From: Panicum virgatum
Lineage: Eukaryota; Streptophyta; Magnoliopsida; Poales; Poaceae
NCBI RefSeq assembly: GCF_016808335.1
Contig: NC_053153.1
Location: 17,309,033 to 17,373,032, forward strand
DNA: 64,000 bases
Direction of reading: 5' to 3'
Made by a program: the position numbers and the translations under genes. Positions 1-11,344 of this stretch are shown here, piece by piece. Position 1 is the first letter of the stretch, and every line of letters starts with the position of its first letter. The notes under the pieces are model-generated. The model did no database searches. It had not been told where the DNA came from and was given only the letters and a program-made list of their open reading frames with translations.

Positions 1-1110
1 ACAGAAGCAGGAGTGCAAAGTCTGCACAAACTCCATGGTGGACCACAAGAGCTTTTCGGAGTGAACGAATGCTGGGCGTTGTCTGAATAGTGTCTAAATC
101 CTCTGGTGACAAAAGCTACTAAAGTACTAATAGATTGGTGAAGGATATTGATGCCATGAATGCCCTTGATAGATTTACTTGGTAGTTAATAGTATTCTGC
201 TATTAGAAATGCCAGCGTTCTTACATGTAGCACTGCAGTTTTTGTTCCTCAAATATGAAATACTGATTCTGTATCCAGTGACAGTGAAGTGAGGGCTACA
301 ATCTCATTTTCAGTTGCCTGTGGGGCATAACAAGCTTGTTCAGGTTGTTACAAACTCGCAATGCATTTTATTTTGTTTCTGTGACTCTGTTAACAGAGGT
401 GGTTCCTGAATTTGTTCAGCCTGTTGCTCTTTCTTATCTTTCTTTTCTAATGCTTATATCATTATCTAGTATTATCTGCAGTTACCCAACTGAGTGTTTT
501 GACTTCCCAGCAGTGTTGGGTGTACTGCAGGATATGCATGTATGATTGTTTGACTGGTATTTCCTCAGGTCTGAAAATTAGTTATTACGTTTGTAACGTC
601 ATGCCCGTGCCCTGACTGTATGGTGACTGAAAGTCCTTAAATTTTTTGGTTTGTATATTCCGTTTTGCACCAGTGGTTCTTCTGTAGCTGTCTTCCTCTT
701 ACTGCAATGGACAGAGGACGCATTGCAAGCAGCATTGCTAAACAGGACAGCAGCTGCTTGAAGAGTCGAAGTGCATACCCAGCTGCTCTGTAGCAACCTT
801 CAAGTTCTCAGCCTCTCAGTGATAAGAACTACAGCAGCACGAGTCCAAAGTCTGAGCAGAATCCATGGTGGATCAGCGAGTGTTTGGTGTTGTCTGAAAT
901 TGGCACGCTTTCTGTTTCAGACTACCAGTCAAGTGCAAAAACTACAGAGTTCTGACATGTTATTAGGAGTGACCAGTGTTCTTACCTAATACTGAATTGT
1001 ATCGAGTGACAGTGAAGTGAGGGTCATGATCTCATTTCTGGTTGACCCCTAGGCATAGCAGACTTGTACACGTGTAACTGTTTCTGTATTTTCATTTATG
1101 AATATGAATA
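1..1110. repeat. Degenerate direct duplication in non-coding DNA
   Basis: Two related stretches lie about 0.73-0.83 kb apart. The motif caaagtctg followed by a ccatggtgg block occurs at 16 and again at 846, and agtgacagtgaagtgaggg occurs at about 277 and about 1005. The spacing shrinks by about 100 bp along the pair, so one copy has an indel. No long reading frame or splice structure is convincing. The tract looks like a duplicated 3' UTR or intergenic piece of a gene lying left of the window, which is inference. Confidence 0.6.
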
Positions 1111-1410
1111 CTTGGTTCAGCAATCTGAGAAGCCTAATTCGATATTTTGGTAAACTGTCAGCATTTATATGGAAATATTGAAACCGCGTACCCAAAATGT
1201 TGAATGCATATATTCAAAATGTTAACTTAAAAAAATCTTGAAATTAAGTAAATCATATTGGATTTGATTTTGCTGTATCTATTATATTATTAAAGGAGTG
1301 TTACAAGAAGCCACCACGTTCGCCGAGAGGGTCTAGAAATTCCCACGTTAATCTAAAAAAGAGAAGGATTTGCACTGTTGGATTTTATGAAGATCTAACG
1401 GTCAAGATTA

Positions 1411-1760
1411 ACCCAAAGAGTCCACATCAAATACGATTAGTAACAAAGAGTCCACATCAAATACGATTAGTATATATAATTTCGGAATTTATAAATTAAT
1501 AAAACTTGCCTTCGATTAAAAATCCTTACCGAATACGATAAGTAAATAGCTACTAAAAATTATTTTGTTGTACGGCTAGAGAAACTGATTAGGCTAACGG
1601 GCGAGTCCACATCAAATACGATTAGTATATATAATTTTAGAATTGATAAATTAATAAAACTTTCTTTCGATTAAAAATCCTTACCGAATACGAAAAGTAA
1701 ATAGCTACTAAAAATTGTTTTGCTGCATGCCCTAGAGAAATTGATCAGGCTAATGAGCAC
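1411..1760. repeat. AT-rich short tandem repeats
   Basis: The block gagtccacatcaaatacgat occurs three times, at about 1418, 1448 and 1603. The first two are 30 bp apart. The second and third start a unit of about 155 bp that also repeats the ccttaccgaatacga and agtaaatagctactaaaaatt blocks. No coding potential is visible. The rest of 1110-2916 is AT-rich intergenic DNA with a possible SINE remnant. Confidence 0.75.
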
Positions 1761-2214
1761 TCCAACAAAACGACGGGAATGACTTGCATATGCCCGTATT
1801 GGGCTATGGAATTGTAGTTCAAATATTTGTGATACATGTATCCATATCAGATAGTTTCAATTTGGGCATCGTGCGGGTGTGTTCTTTCATGCTGTGGAGT
1901 GTGGCTTCCATCGCCAAATTGTATGTCTGTATGTCGAGCTGAAGCATTACGAAGATCTAACTATCTAGACTAACTCAAAAAATCCATATCAAATAAGAAT
2001 ACTATATATATTTAAAATTTTAAAAATTAGGAAATTATCATAAAGAAATTAGCAGTTTACACAATGGCTCCATGTCAAATCAGACTAATAAAAAATTAAA
2101 TATGGAATTAAAGGATAAAGAAAATTAGCAATCAATTTGCATACCAATTGGGATGCAAATAGCTACAATAGAAGTCTATGACAAATACAATTACTAAATA
2201 GATATTTTTATAAT

Positions 2215-2475
2215 TTTATTTTATGAAATAAATTACAAGCACACATGCTCACAAACATGCACACATACTCACCTCTATGAATACGTGCACGCAACTCTAC
2301 CACTCTCGAGCACCTCTAGGGGATTGAGCAAGTAGATCCCAAAGTCACTACAAGCATCTCGCTGTCGACTGGCATATCTACTACCACTGAATGTGATGAC
2401 TCATGCTGAGTCGAGAACTTTTAGTCTTGAACACAAGTGGACAAGTTCTACCATATGAGCTAATCTTAGTTTACA
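2215..2475 (-). mobile_element. Possible degenerate SINE (Au-like)
   Basis: An ACAC-rich stretch is followed by a 'ctctcgagcacctctaggggattgagc ... gtcgactggc' layout and then a tRNA-like end ('gtcttgaacacaagtgg'). This layout resembles the complement of grass Au-type SINEs. The match is recalled, diverged and has no clear target duplication, so it is tentative. Confidence 0.3.
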
Positions 2476-4068
2476 TCTAATTTTAGAATTATAAATAACA
2501 CAAAATATTATTGTGATACTTTGATTAGTAAAAAGCTAAATTTAGAATAAAATTATAAAACTTAGTAATAATAGTATGAACAGTTGGTTCCATCGAAGTA
2601 GAAATAAATGGCCCTACTTCTGGAATGCTTAAAAAAATGTACACATATACCTCATCACTATGAGAAAAAAAAAGAAACTATATAGAGAAAAAAATGAATT
2701 TTATGTACATATTACTATGATAGCTGAAATCAGACTAGCAGCGCTATTAGCGCGGGCCACCTTGCTAGTTTATTCTAACAACATGATGGTTCAAACGAAA
2801 TAAAATGACGATTTTGTAGAGGCCAAACCCGGAAACTCCAAGCGATCAAGGAAGCGATTTCGACTCGTATACCTACGTCCCCACCCGTCGTCGCCTCTTC
2901 GCTGCTCCGATCGATCATGGCGCGGGCGGGCAAGCGTCGCTGCCGGGGCAGGCCTCCCTACGCCGACCTCCCCTACAGATGCAACAGGTCTTGGCGCATC
3001 GTCCAGAACAGATCGGCGCTTTGGAGACCATCAACGGGTTCTACGCGGCGGCGCTGGACCGGCTGCCGGTGGGCGAGATGCCGGCGCTGGTCCCGCGCCT
3101 CCTCAAGGCCGGCCTCTGCGTCGGCTTCTCGGACCCCGTCTCCAACATCGTCTCCTCCTGCAGCAGCCGCGCCCCCGAGCGCAAGCCCGCCGCTATCACG
3201 CCCGTGCCGTCCGAGCCCAGCGGCGGCGACGACGACTCCATCGGGCGCGAGACGAAGCGGAAGGCGGCGGCGGAGGAGGGCGCTCTCCCGGGCCGTCGCG
3301 GACACCGGCGACGTCAAGTACTGCCCCCCGCTCCGCGCCCTCCTCCGCGACATGCCCGTCGCGGCGCGGTCGCTCAAGGCGCTCGTCGCGTTCCTCACCT
3401 ACTACTTCCGCTACCTCCGGGTTTCCGAGGCGCTCGAGTACCTCCGCCTGGCCGGGGCCGACCCCCTCGCCGCCGTGCGGCTCATCTCGGAGGACCGCAC
3501 CTACTCCGGCCGCAGCTTCAGCTTCGCCTCTCGGACCACCAAGACGGCCCTAAAATGCGCCGCCCTGGCCGCCTGCCACCCCAAGCCCAGAGCCCTCGTC
3601 AACAGGTCCTACTCGTTCGCTTCCCGGATGGAGGTGGTGTCGCGGCTCCTCGCCGCGGAGGGCGGCAGCCTCTCCTGCACCGCCGTCGAGGACATCGCCG
3701 GATTGCTGACCAAGAGCCGGCGAAAGCTGCGCGGCCTCGCCGGAGTAACCCCGCCGCAGTTCCATCTGGAGCTGACCAGGCCGCCGCCGTTTGTTCCTAC
3801 GAAATCTCTGCAGAGCGTCCTGCTCGACAGGGTCTGCGGATTGTACGTGGATGCGCTCGCCCGGCTGCCGGCGGCCGACCTGCGGCTGCGCTACCACCGG
3901 AGCCTCCTCAAGGCCGGCCACTGCTATGGCCCTTTCAGGGATCCTGTCTCCAACATCGTGCTCAACACCGTGTGGTACGAGGCCATGTTCCCGCCGCGAG
4001 AAGAGCTCTCCGTGGCCATGATCTGCTCCAGGAGCCTTGTTCTCGTGGCGTGCCGCTCGCTCCGTGGC

Positions 4069-4387
4069 CTTGGCTTTGTTTGGTTGGGCTAGAATCCTAG
4101 CGCGCTAGGAATAGTAACAACTTTGACCGCTAATTACGGTGTCAAATAAAGTCAGTTTACAAAACCAACTTCAGAACCCCTGCGCTAGTGACTATAAAGA
4201 ATCCAACGAGGTCTTTGACCGCGCGATTAGATGATGATACTGTAGTATCACTGTAGCAAATTATCGATTAATTACAGTCATTAGATTCATCGCGAAAAAT
4301 TACACTTATTCCTAAAAAGGTTTTTCAAATAGACTTCATTTAGTGCTTCATGCATACGATATTCTTTTTCCGGGAAGCGTGCCAAGT
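4069..4387. mobile_element. MITE inserted in an exon
   Basis: The interior ('ttgaccgctaattacggtg', 'gcgcgattagatgatgatac', 'cttcatttagtgcttcatgc') belongs to a very common grass MITE family, recalled here as hAT-like. The ends share an imperfect inverted cttggc. The flanks (gtggc / gtcgc) hint at a diverged target duplication. Boundaries are set by where the host reading frame resumes, so they are good to a few bases only. Confidence 0.7.
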
Positions 4388-5583
4388 GTCGCCTACCTCC
4401 GCGCCTGCTTTGACACCATCTCCGAGCACCAAGCCATGCGCTTTCTGCTCTTCGCTGAGGTCGATCTTTGGGGAGCAATCAAAATGGCGCGAGGGGAAGG
4501 GCACGCGGAGAGAAGCACGGTGACGGTGGGGCGGGAAAGTGCCTGGAAGGCGGCGGCCACCGCTGCAATGCACCCGGATCCTGATGCAGTCGTGAACTTT
4601 CTCGTCTCAACGTTTCCTGGCTTGCCCGTCTCCCTGCAGACAGAACCAATGGCGTTGGATGTGCAGCTCATCTCGCAGATGTTGATGGAACACTGTTCCA
4701 TCCCCCATGGTGCAGCTCAGACAGTTCTTGAGCTTTCTGAGGAGGGATCCAAGGTGTTGTCATGGATTCAGAGTGATTTCAAGCAGGAGGAAAGTTTTGT
4801 CCTTGCCAAGGTTAATGCCGCGCTGAAGAAATACACGCAGCAAACTGGGGTATGCTTGTTGATTCCTTGAGCTTTTCAGCATCATCAAAATGTGACTGTA
4901 AATGTTAGCAACATCTGATTCATTGTCTACCCTGTTCTGCAACCTGCACAGGGACCTGCATACGAGCTTCATGTTATCTGTGGCTTGAATAGGAACGTAG
5001 GCAGTTCCTTCGTTTGGGGTCTCCATTACGGTCCTGGACATATGCATCCAAGAAAAAATCAGTATTCTCACATCAACTTCTTGTCGAGCCCTGCAGATTC
5101 ACACTCTTCTGATGCAGCTCCTATACTGTTCTTTGCTGAGTGCTCCAACAATGAAGACGTGAATGATGAATCGTCCTGTTGGCCAATCACGGGGCACTCT
5201 GGTATGATCTGCTTCCATTTTTGTGTATTTCTACTTGCATAGTAAACATTTTAGGTTCGAAGCACAGTGGGGAATGGTGCTTCAAGAGCACTTAATGGTA
5301 CCTCTTCCACAATCCACACCATACTTCCAATGGTGCCACTACCTTATTCACCACTGTTGACCGTTAATTTATGGCCACAAAAAAATGGTGCACAACCAAA
5401 TTTTAGGCCATATCCAATTTCAGCATAAACAGAACATTATGAGAGCGTGACCAAATTTTAGATGGAGACTGAAACACGTTATTACATGCCAGAGTGCTAA
5501 ATTTTATGTTTTTTTGTGTACTAAATGTCATTTCTAAATTATTGTTTTTTTTTAAAAAAAATACTCTCTAAATTATTGTTACT

Positions 5584-5772
5584 GGTCTGTTTGGATCCAC
5601 CAGCTAATTGGCAGTTAGCTAATTTTAGATATGGTGGATTGAAACGGAACAAGCTAATGTGCAGCTAAACCTCTTCTTAGCAAGTAAAATATTAATTATC
5701 CAATTACCTGGTTCAACCCAGCTAATTCAACTAATCAGTTAATGAATTTGCTGGGTGGATCGAAACAGGACC
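5584..5772. mobile_element. MITE in the second intron of the DUF3615-like gene
   Basis: Terminal inverted repeats are visible: ggtctgtttggatccacc at the left end, and the complement of the right end reads ggtcctgtttcgatccaccc. The interior is AT-rich and non-coding. The superfamily is not assigned because the target duplication is unclear. Confidence 0.7.
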
Positions 5773-6169
5773 TATATGTATGTTGTTGTTAGCGAGTTCT
5801 ACCTTTGTTCTTCTGTAAGCTGTGAGACTGTCTTTCTTCACAAAGAGCTTTTCTTTATTGATCTAACTGATGGTTGTTCTTTATTGTATTTCTCTTAGCC
5901 AAAGGTCGTTGTTTCCATTGTGAGAACGAAGGAGCCAAGATTGTCCACCCGGATTCAGAGAAGTACAATGGCTTCGACATTGACTTTGAGAGGATGGCTT
6001 GCAAGGTCTTAGGTGGCTTGACAGTTGGTGACAGTGGCGACTGGCTTATTACGAGTTCTATAGTATGTGAAGAGGACTGCATCTATTTCGATGCCAATAG
6101 GGATGCCAAGTGTGCAGAGTTCTTGAATGCTCGTGCTAGGACTGTGAAGGGACCCATGCTTGTTTAGTA

Positions 6170-6317
6170 TTCCATCCGTCCCAAATTATTAGTCAGTTTA
6201 CTTTTTCTACGTGCATAGATTTTGCTATGTATCTAGATATATATTATCACTAGACGCATAGCAAAATTGATGTATCTAGAAAAGAAAAAAACAACTAATA
6301 ATTTAGGATAGAGGGAG
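6170..6317. mobile_element. Stowaway-type MITE
   Basis: The left end (ttccatccgtcccaaattat) and the inverted right end (ctccctctatcctaaattat on the other strand) are the classical Stowaway/Tc1-mariner TIR. Each side is bounded by a TA (6168-6169 and 6318-6319). The left TA directly follows the TAG stop codon at 6165-6167, so the MITE forms the start of the 3' UTR of the DUF3615-like gene. Confidence 0.9.
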
Positions 6318-6319
6318 TA

Positions 6320-8746
6320 CCAACTATCTTCAGCTTCAAGCCTAGTTTTTTTTAAGGCCAAGCTTCAAGCCTACTTTGTTACCTTTGCCTGAACTCTGCT
6401 AGTAACATTGCCCAGAATTCTGGTTCAACAATTTTTGACATATTACCACCAACCATTCAGATCGAATTGACATGATCCATCATCCATCCGTTAAGTTTTG
6501 TCTGATACTACGTGATACAGCACCATGTCGACGTCGTCATGACCGATGCTGAGAACTGTGATCTCGGCAAGGCCAGGGACTCGAGGATTTGAATTTACGC
6601 AAAAATGGCAATATGATGGAAAGTCCCTAATGTTTTAGGGTGCAGGTCTAATGCCAGTTAGGGAATGTAAATAAATTCCGAATCGCAATAGACCAAGCTT
6701 GGGTTTGGGGGAATATTAAGCAATTCCAAATCACCTTGCTGACCCTTTGTACTGTTGGAAGGCCATGGAGCCATTATTTTTTTAATTTTTCCCATCGAAA
6801 ACAAGATCAATAGATGGGACGGTGATACTTTTCCATGGCTAGTTGGCTACTCCATCGTGAAAATACCAGCAAAAAAGATCCTCCAATGCACCTAGTTCGA
6901 TACTCTAATCTTAGTAGCTTTCGCATCAGCAAAAAAAGAGCCAACTGTGAACAAAATGCAAAAGAGAAATTTAGTAATCACAACTGATTGTGATTAGAAA
7001 AGAGACTATGACAGCCTTGTTACCTTTCAAAGAGAAGCATTGCTTACTTTAGTAGCACAGGCAAGGTTTTTTTGGGGGGCAAAAACTTGATAACAGTAAT
7101 CAATTTTGAATGTCTCCATCCTACAATAAAGTAAAAATGCTTAAGGCAGTTAATTGAGTTAAAAAAACTCTATTAGACAACATAATACCGAAACCAACTA
7201 ATTTATCCAATAACAGATAGCTCGGTTGGATAATTTCAGTTCTGATGCATGGACCAAGCTATCACTAGAAAGATAAGAATATATGCATGAATAATTAGAC
7301 AAGTTTGTGATGCTAGAACACAAGATTGAAGATTCTGACCAAAACTTTACTGAAATGGGGTCATAATGAAAGAAACCATGCCTGAAATTATCACAACAAA
7401 TGCTTTACTGGCCTACACAACTTTGAAGTGAGAAGATGCAAAATAATAACAGGGTTATTGCAGCAAATTAGTATTGAAATTTCTGTATGCAAAGAATACC
7501 ACCTATATTGAGTGAATCTAGATCTGTCAAATCTACTCTCAACTTTTTGTGTTTTAAGCGCCAGCCAACACAGAAATACAAGGCCAACGAGAAAATTCGA
7601 TGAGACTTTAAGCATACTAGGACTCAACATACGGAAATTTCAGACTCTAATAATAAAATCATACTAGCAATTACTGTGCTCTCCCACAACGAAGACATGC
7701 CAACCATGAACATAAGAAACTGGAGCTATTAGTTCCGATAAAATACAAACAAGTCATTCTTGATCTATACATTTGAAGCAAATCTGAATATAAGTATGTT
7801 CTGTAATGGAAAAATGATAAATACAAACCTTACCATTTGTCTAGTATAACTAGATTTAAAAGGTTTGGACTTTTGTGAAGGAGGCACCCAGGTTTGAACA
7901 TAACTTCGCAAAGAGAAATATATGAATGTACAGAGAATAAATGGCACATCCTCACTCCTAGAAGGATAAGGAAACAACACCCAGCAGGTCAAAATCAACA
8001 CTCCCTCCTCCTTCCTGCACTTATGTTGTGAGAACATGAAGCTGCAAGCACTGGTGCCGGTATCTGTATGTCGCCTCCACTTCAAGACCCCACAACAACC
8101 ATTGCTTTGCTCCAAGTCCTATGTCGCTTCAAATATAGGGGCATGAACACATTAGTAGCAGAATACATAAAGAAATTAGAAAGTGAGGCAATCCATACTG
8201 AATTGGATGTCCAAAGTGGTTCTCATGATCGTTTTGTTGAAAAATCTGGTACAGTATTTACTTTCACTGAGGTATATTTCATATAAATGGTGCAGAAAAG
8301 GCACATCAGTCCTAAATCTTTATAATTTTTTTTTCTCACATAGTTTTAGAAAAGTCACAGCAGACCGAAAACCAATCCATCTTCATTATCTATGTGCAGC
8401 CTGGCAAACTCTTTTCATCCACAATTGGCAATAAATGAAGAATGATCCCTCTGAAAGGGCACATTTATGGCTTAATAATTAAAGAAAATTTCCATAATAT
8501 GTAAAATGCATCCAAAATGTCCTTATTAGTTTTACTTCAAAATCCTAGGTGCTACAAAGGGAACAGATAGGAATGTACATAAGTTGGGACATACACAACA
8601 AGATCAGTAGTGGAAAATATGAATAGCTTCATATAGGTTGCATGACCAGTCAAATTAACATTTCCAGAAAATTAAGAGCTAATCAAACAGTAATAGTGTC
8701 AAATGTGAGCTACAATAGTACATCAATAAGCAATGTTCCATTAATG
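6320..8746. other. Intergenic, no gene recognised
   Basis: AT-rich DNA with only short frames on both strands. The right end should contain the 3' UTR of the presenilin gene, which is read leftward. No TIR, LTR or tRNA was recognised. Confidence 0.5.
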
Positions 8747-10093
8747 CTAGAACAGCAAAAGATTGGTGGAGCATTGCACAACAAATTCCTCAAGCAATGT
8801 TCTTGTGAGCACATAAAACACAATGCCAAGGGCGATGGAAACCGGTAGGGCAGGCAATGCCTTGCGGAAGAACGCCAGCAGGAGGAGAGTGATGCCAAGC
8901 CCAGCAATGATGGCAAGGTAGCAGGCATACACTGTCATGTAGTCATACATCGCCGCCCTACCGACCAGAACACTGTAGAATATGAAGTCCCCCAACCCGA
9001 GCTTGATTGCCCCAGATGAGCTCAACCCAATGCCATCTTCATCTTCCTCCTCTTCCCCAGATCTCTCTGGACGTGGCTGGATCAAAGGTACCCTCATTTC
9101 AGCAACAGCCACTCTATGCTCCTGCAATGCGGATGCCTCCCCAGCATGTTCAACTGTAGAATCTGAGCTCAAAGCAGCCCACAATGTCGCCCTGGGCCTC
9201 GAATTGTTAACATTAGCAGTTGGAGTGGCAGCATCATGAACTTGGGGCGACGAACTGTTTCCAGAATTGGCATCAAGATTCCTCCCCAATACCTCCCCAA
9301 TCGCCTCGACCGTGGTGGAACTGGCATCCAAATCCGCGCCAGGCTGCCTCCCTTCCCTCCACAAGCGCCAATTTCGGCCGTGTCGGGGATCCACCGGCCT
9401 CGCCTCGTAGACCAGCGCCGGTATCTCCTCGTTCCTCTCTATGGCGAGCTCAAGCAGCACTCTCAGAGGGCCACCAGGGAGCAGCACGGCGGCGAGGTCG
9501 TAGACGGCCATGGCGACGAGCAGCGCCCAGGTGGTCCATTCGGGGAGCAGCGTGAACCAGAAGGCGGTGAGCACGGCGACGGCGACGAGCGCGGCCTGGT
9601 GGAGCCCGATGGGGACGGAGGCCGGCGCCAGCGCGGCGAGCGCGAGCGCCCCCGCGGCGTTGGGGAGGAGGAGCGCGAAGGAGACGGCGTCGAGCGGGAG
9701 GCGGAGGCGGGAGATGAGGAGCAGGGCGACCTGGCCGCCGAGCACGAGCAGGACGGCGAGCGCGGAGAAGCCGAGGTAGGCGCGGAGGCAGGGCGTGCAG
9801 CGGAGGTAGAAGAGGAGCGCGAGCAGGAAGGTGGCGGCCGTGACGGCGACGACGAAGGTGAGGGCGGTGAAGAGCGCGGTGGGGATGTCGTCCCCTCCGC
9901 CGGTGGCGGCGGCGATGGAGGCGGAGAGGGGCGACGGGGAGGAGGGCGAGGAGAGGAGGGAGACGAGAAGGACGACGAGGAGCATGCAGGCGGAGACGGG
10001 GTAGACGATGCGGGTGATGTCCTCGCCGAGCGAGTCCAGCACGGTGGCGCTGGCCGGGGGATCGCCGGGGACGGCGGCCGCCGCGTCGGCCAT
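8747..10093 (-). CDS. Presenilin, catalytic subunit of gamma-secretase
   Basis: This is a 448-residue polytopic membrane aspartyl protease. It carries all three presenilin signatures: YD in 'AMAVYDLAAV' (catalytic Asp199), GLGD in 'KLGLGDFIFY' (catalytic Asp369) and the PAL motif at 414-416. About nine hydrophobic segments are visible: six before the loop (from about residue 30 to 206) and three after about 366. The hydrophilic loop at about 210-362 is long and ends in an acidic run (EEEEDEDG). By family knowledge the protein works in the ER/Golgi/endosome membrane with nicastrin, APH-1 and PEN-2. The gene is intronless, as I recall plant presenilins to be. The start at 10093 (MADAAAAVPG) was chosen because it sits directly before the first conserved segment and the 37 upstream codons look like 5' UTR. 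It could be one of two plant paralogues. GC content is very high in the 5' half, as in many grass genes. Confidence 0.93.
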   Translation of the reverse strand: MADAAAAVPGDPPASATVLDSLGEDITRIVYPVSACMLLVVLLVSLLSSPSSPSPLSASIAAATGGGDDIPTALFTALTFVVAVTAATFLLALLFYLRCTPCLRAYLGFSALAVLLVLGGQVALLLISRLRLPLDAVSFALLLPNAAGALALAALAPASVPIGLHQAALVAVAVLTAFWFTLLPEWTTWALLVAMAVYDLAAVLLPGGPLRVLLELAIERNEEIPALVYEARPVDPRHGRNWRLWREGRQPGADLDASSTTVEAIGEVLGRNLDANSGNSSSPQVHDAATPTANVNNSRPRATLWAALSSDSTVEHAGEASALQEHRVAVAEMRVPLIQPRPERSGEEEEDEDGIGLSSSGAIKLGLGDFIFYSVLVGRAAMYDYMTVYACYLAIIAGLGITLLLLAFFRKALPALPVSIALGIVFYVLTRTLLEEFVVQCSTNLLLF

Positions 10094-10858
10094 TCTGGTG
10101 GATGTGGGAGATGGGGGGATCGCTTCCGTTGGGCCGGGCGCAGGAGTATGGACTTGTACATATCCGCTCACTACAGTCTTCTTGTACATCTCCACACAGT
10201 TCAAGTGTTGTGTAAAAAATTCCAGAGAAAAAAGTACCAGTATTCAGTCTGGTGCGTGGTGCCTCTGTTAAAAATCTTAGCGAGAACAGTAATCTTCAAG
10301 AAGTTCTGTTTGGTCCTGTGTCATGGAGCACGCACAACATTTATCAGATCATGGTATCCTTTGGCTCCATGCTACAAATTCACCAAGCTAGCTGGGTTGC
10401 ATGGGAAACCTGCCTTTTCCATAGGTGTGGGAGTCTTATAGATTTACTATCACTCTATTCATCACGCACCTGGCCTGATTATCACACCATGCTAACCATC
10501 AGGCCTCGGGTCAGTTAAAAATGGAAGCCTCGTAGTATTTCAGTGCTGTAATTCATACATATTGTTTGATGCACATGATCGTATGCATACAAAACGCAAG
10601 ACAACACGTGCCTTGTAATTTGTAGACACACGATCCATGAAGTTGCATCAAAAAAACGGCAGGAGCACTGCCATCACATTTACAGGGGAACAGCATGATA
10701 ACTAACAGAAGGAAAATGATAAAAAGCCACGAAAGAACCTCCACACGCTTGTATAAACACAATGTAAACACAAGCGCATTGCTGTCCTGATCAGTGATCA
10801 CATAGGCAGCAAATCGAGTTGCCTGGCCAGTGTCTTGCCAGAGAATCTTGCTTTGAAC
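10094..10858. other. Upstream region of the presenilin gene
   Basis: This should hold the presenilin 5' UTR and promoter. A clear TATA box could not be placed. No other gene or repeat was recognised. Confidence 0.4.
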
Positions 10859-11344
10859 TCAGCAACCGTTGAGGAACACAGAGGATGAGGCAGTAGCTAG
10901 CAGAGTCGTCACCCAAACACTCCATCTTGCTGCTAAACCCAACCGCTCCTGCACTTCCAGCAAAAAAATCCCGTCAAAAGCTGTCAAACGCCTTAGCAAT
11001 ATCAACCTTGAGGAAGAATGCAGGGTGGTTAAACAGGTATTCCTCTTTCTCAGTATGACTGTACAAGAACGACCATCAGCTTCAAGTTGCTGAATAAAAT
11101 TTTTCCTACTATCGTTTACCTGCATGAAGAAAAGCCTCAAACTAGCCTCTGCTGCTTTGATGGTCATCAGACGAGGCTGTTGCTTTGCCCTTAGTTTTTC
11201 AATCGTGGTCAGACCAAAAAAAAACCAGTTCTTTAGATCGCTCTTCAACTGAAATTCAGATTGACAAAGGTCCCTATACTCTTGCACCACATCTAAAATC
11301 CAAATCAGCTGCCTCGCGCCCTCGCCACACAATGTTGCATACAT
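10859..11344 (-). mobile_element. LINE (L1-type) fragment, defective
   Basis: The translation contains the linker between endonuclease and reverse transcriptase typical of plant L1 elements: a Leu/Arg-rich helix, then 'RLMTIKAAEASLRLFFMQ' where functional elements have a WxxxGDxNTxFFH-like block, then 'NFIQQL'. After about 40 residues it moves straight to an RT palm remnant (DIAKAFDS in one frame) and a second frame with 'RWSVWVTTLLATASSSVFLN'. About 250 residues that normally separate these blocks are missing and the frame shifts near 10985. This is a dead internal fragment. Confidence 0.7.

Larger units (their letters stand above)
2979..6167 (+). pseudogene. Grass-type protein with DUF3615-like C-terminus, disrupted
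   Basis: Function unknown. Two internally related blocks (both containing LLKAG and DPVSNIV, near 3060-3160 and 3840-3980) precede a cysteine-containing C-terminus of the DUF3615 type (ELHVICG ... INFLSS ... ILFFAEC ... RCFHCENEG ... EEDCIYFD). That family assignment is from memory. Readable parts are 2979-4068, 4388-4849, 4952-5201 and 5899-6167. The introns 4850-4951 and 5202-5898 have GT-AG ends, and the frame is kept across both. Two lesions are seen. The frame jumps by one base near 3279, in a run of Gs. A MITE of about 319 bp (4069-4387) separates the block ending SLRG from the one starting VAYLRAC, and an in-frame stop lies inside it. An ATG at 2917 opens a different frame that lacks the first conserved block. 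The gene could instead be functional if the G-run shift is a sequence error and the MITE is spliced out, but no in-frame GT-AG pair was found for that. Confidence 0.65.

Noticed and set aside
336..989. Short frames at the left edge (for example 336-545, 771-989)
   Set aside because: Short, no motif, and located in a duplicated non-coding tract.
1411..1760. CRISPR-like array
   Set aside because: Only three copies with unequal spacing in a plant nuclear context; these are ordinary tandem repeats.
4064..4386. MITE region as a normal GT-AG intron
   Set aside because: The GT at 4064-4065 and AG at 4385-4386 would leave the conserved downstream block out of frame.
10094..10204. Upstream extension of presenilin to an ATG at 10204
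   Set aside because: The 37 extra residues lack the features of the family N-terminus, and MADAAAAVPG at 10093 fits better.
9236..10441. Long plus-strand frame (401 codons) opposite the presenilin gene
   Set aside because: Gly/Glu/Arg-rich shadow of a GC-rich coding strand. The opposite strand has unmistakable presenilin motifs.
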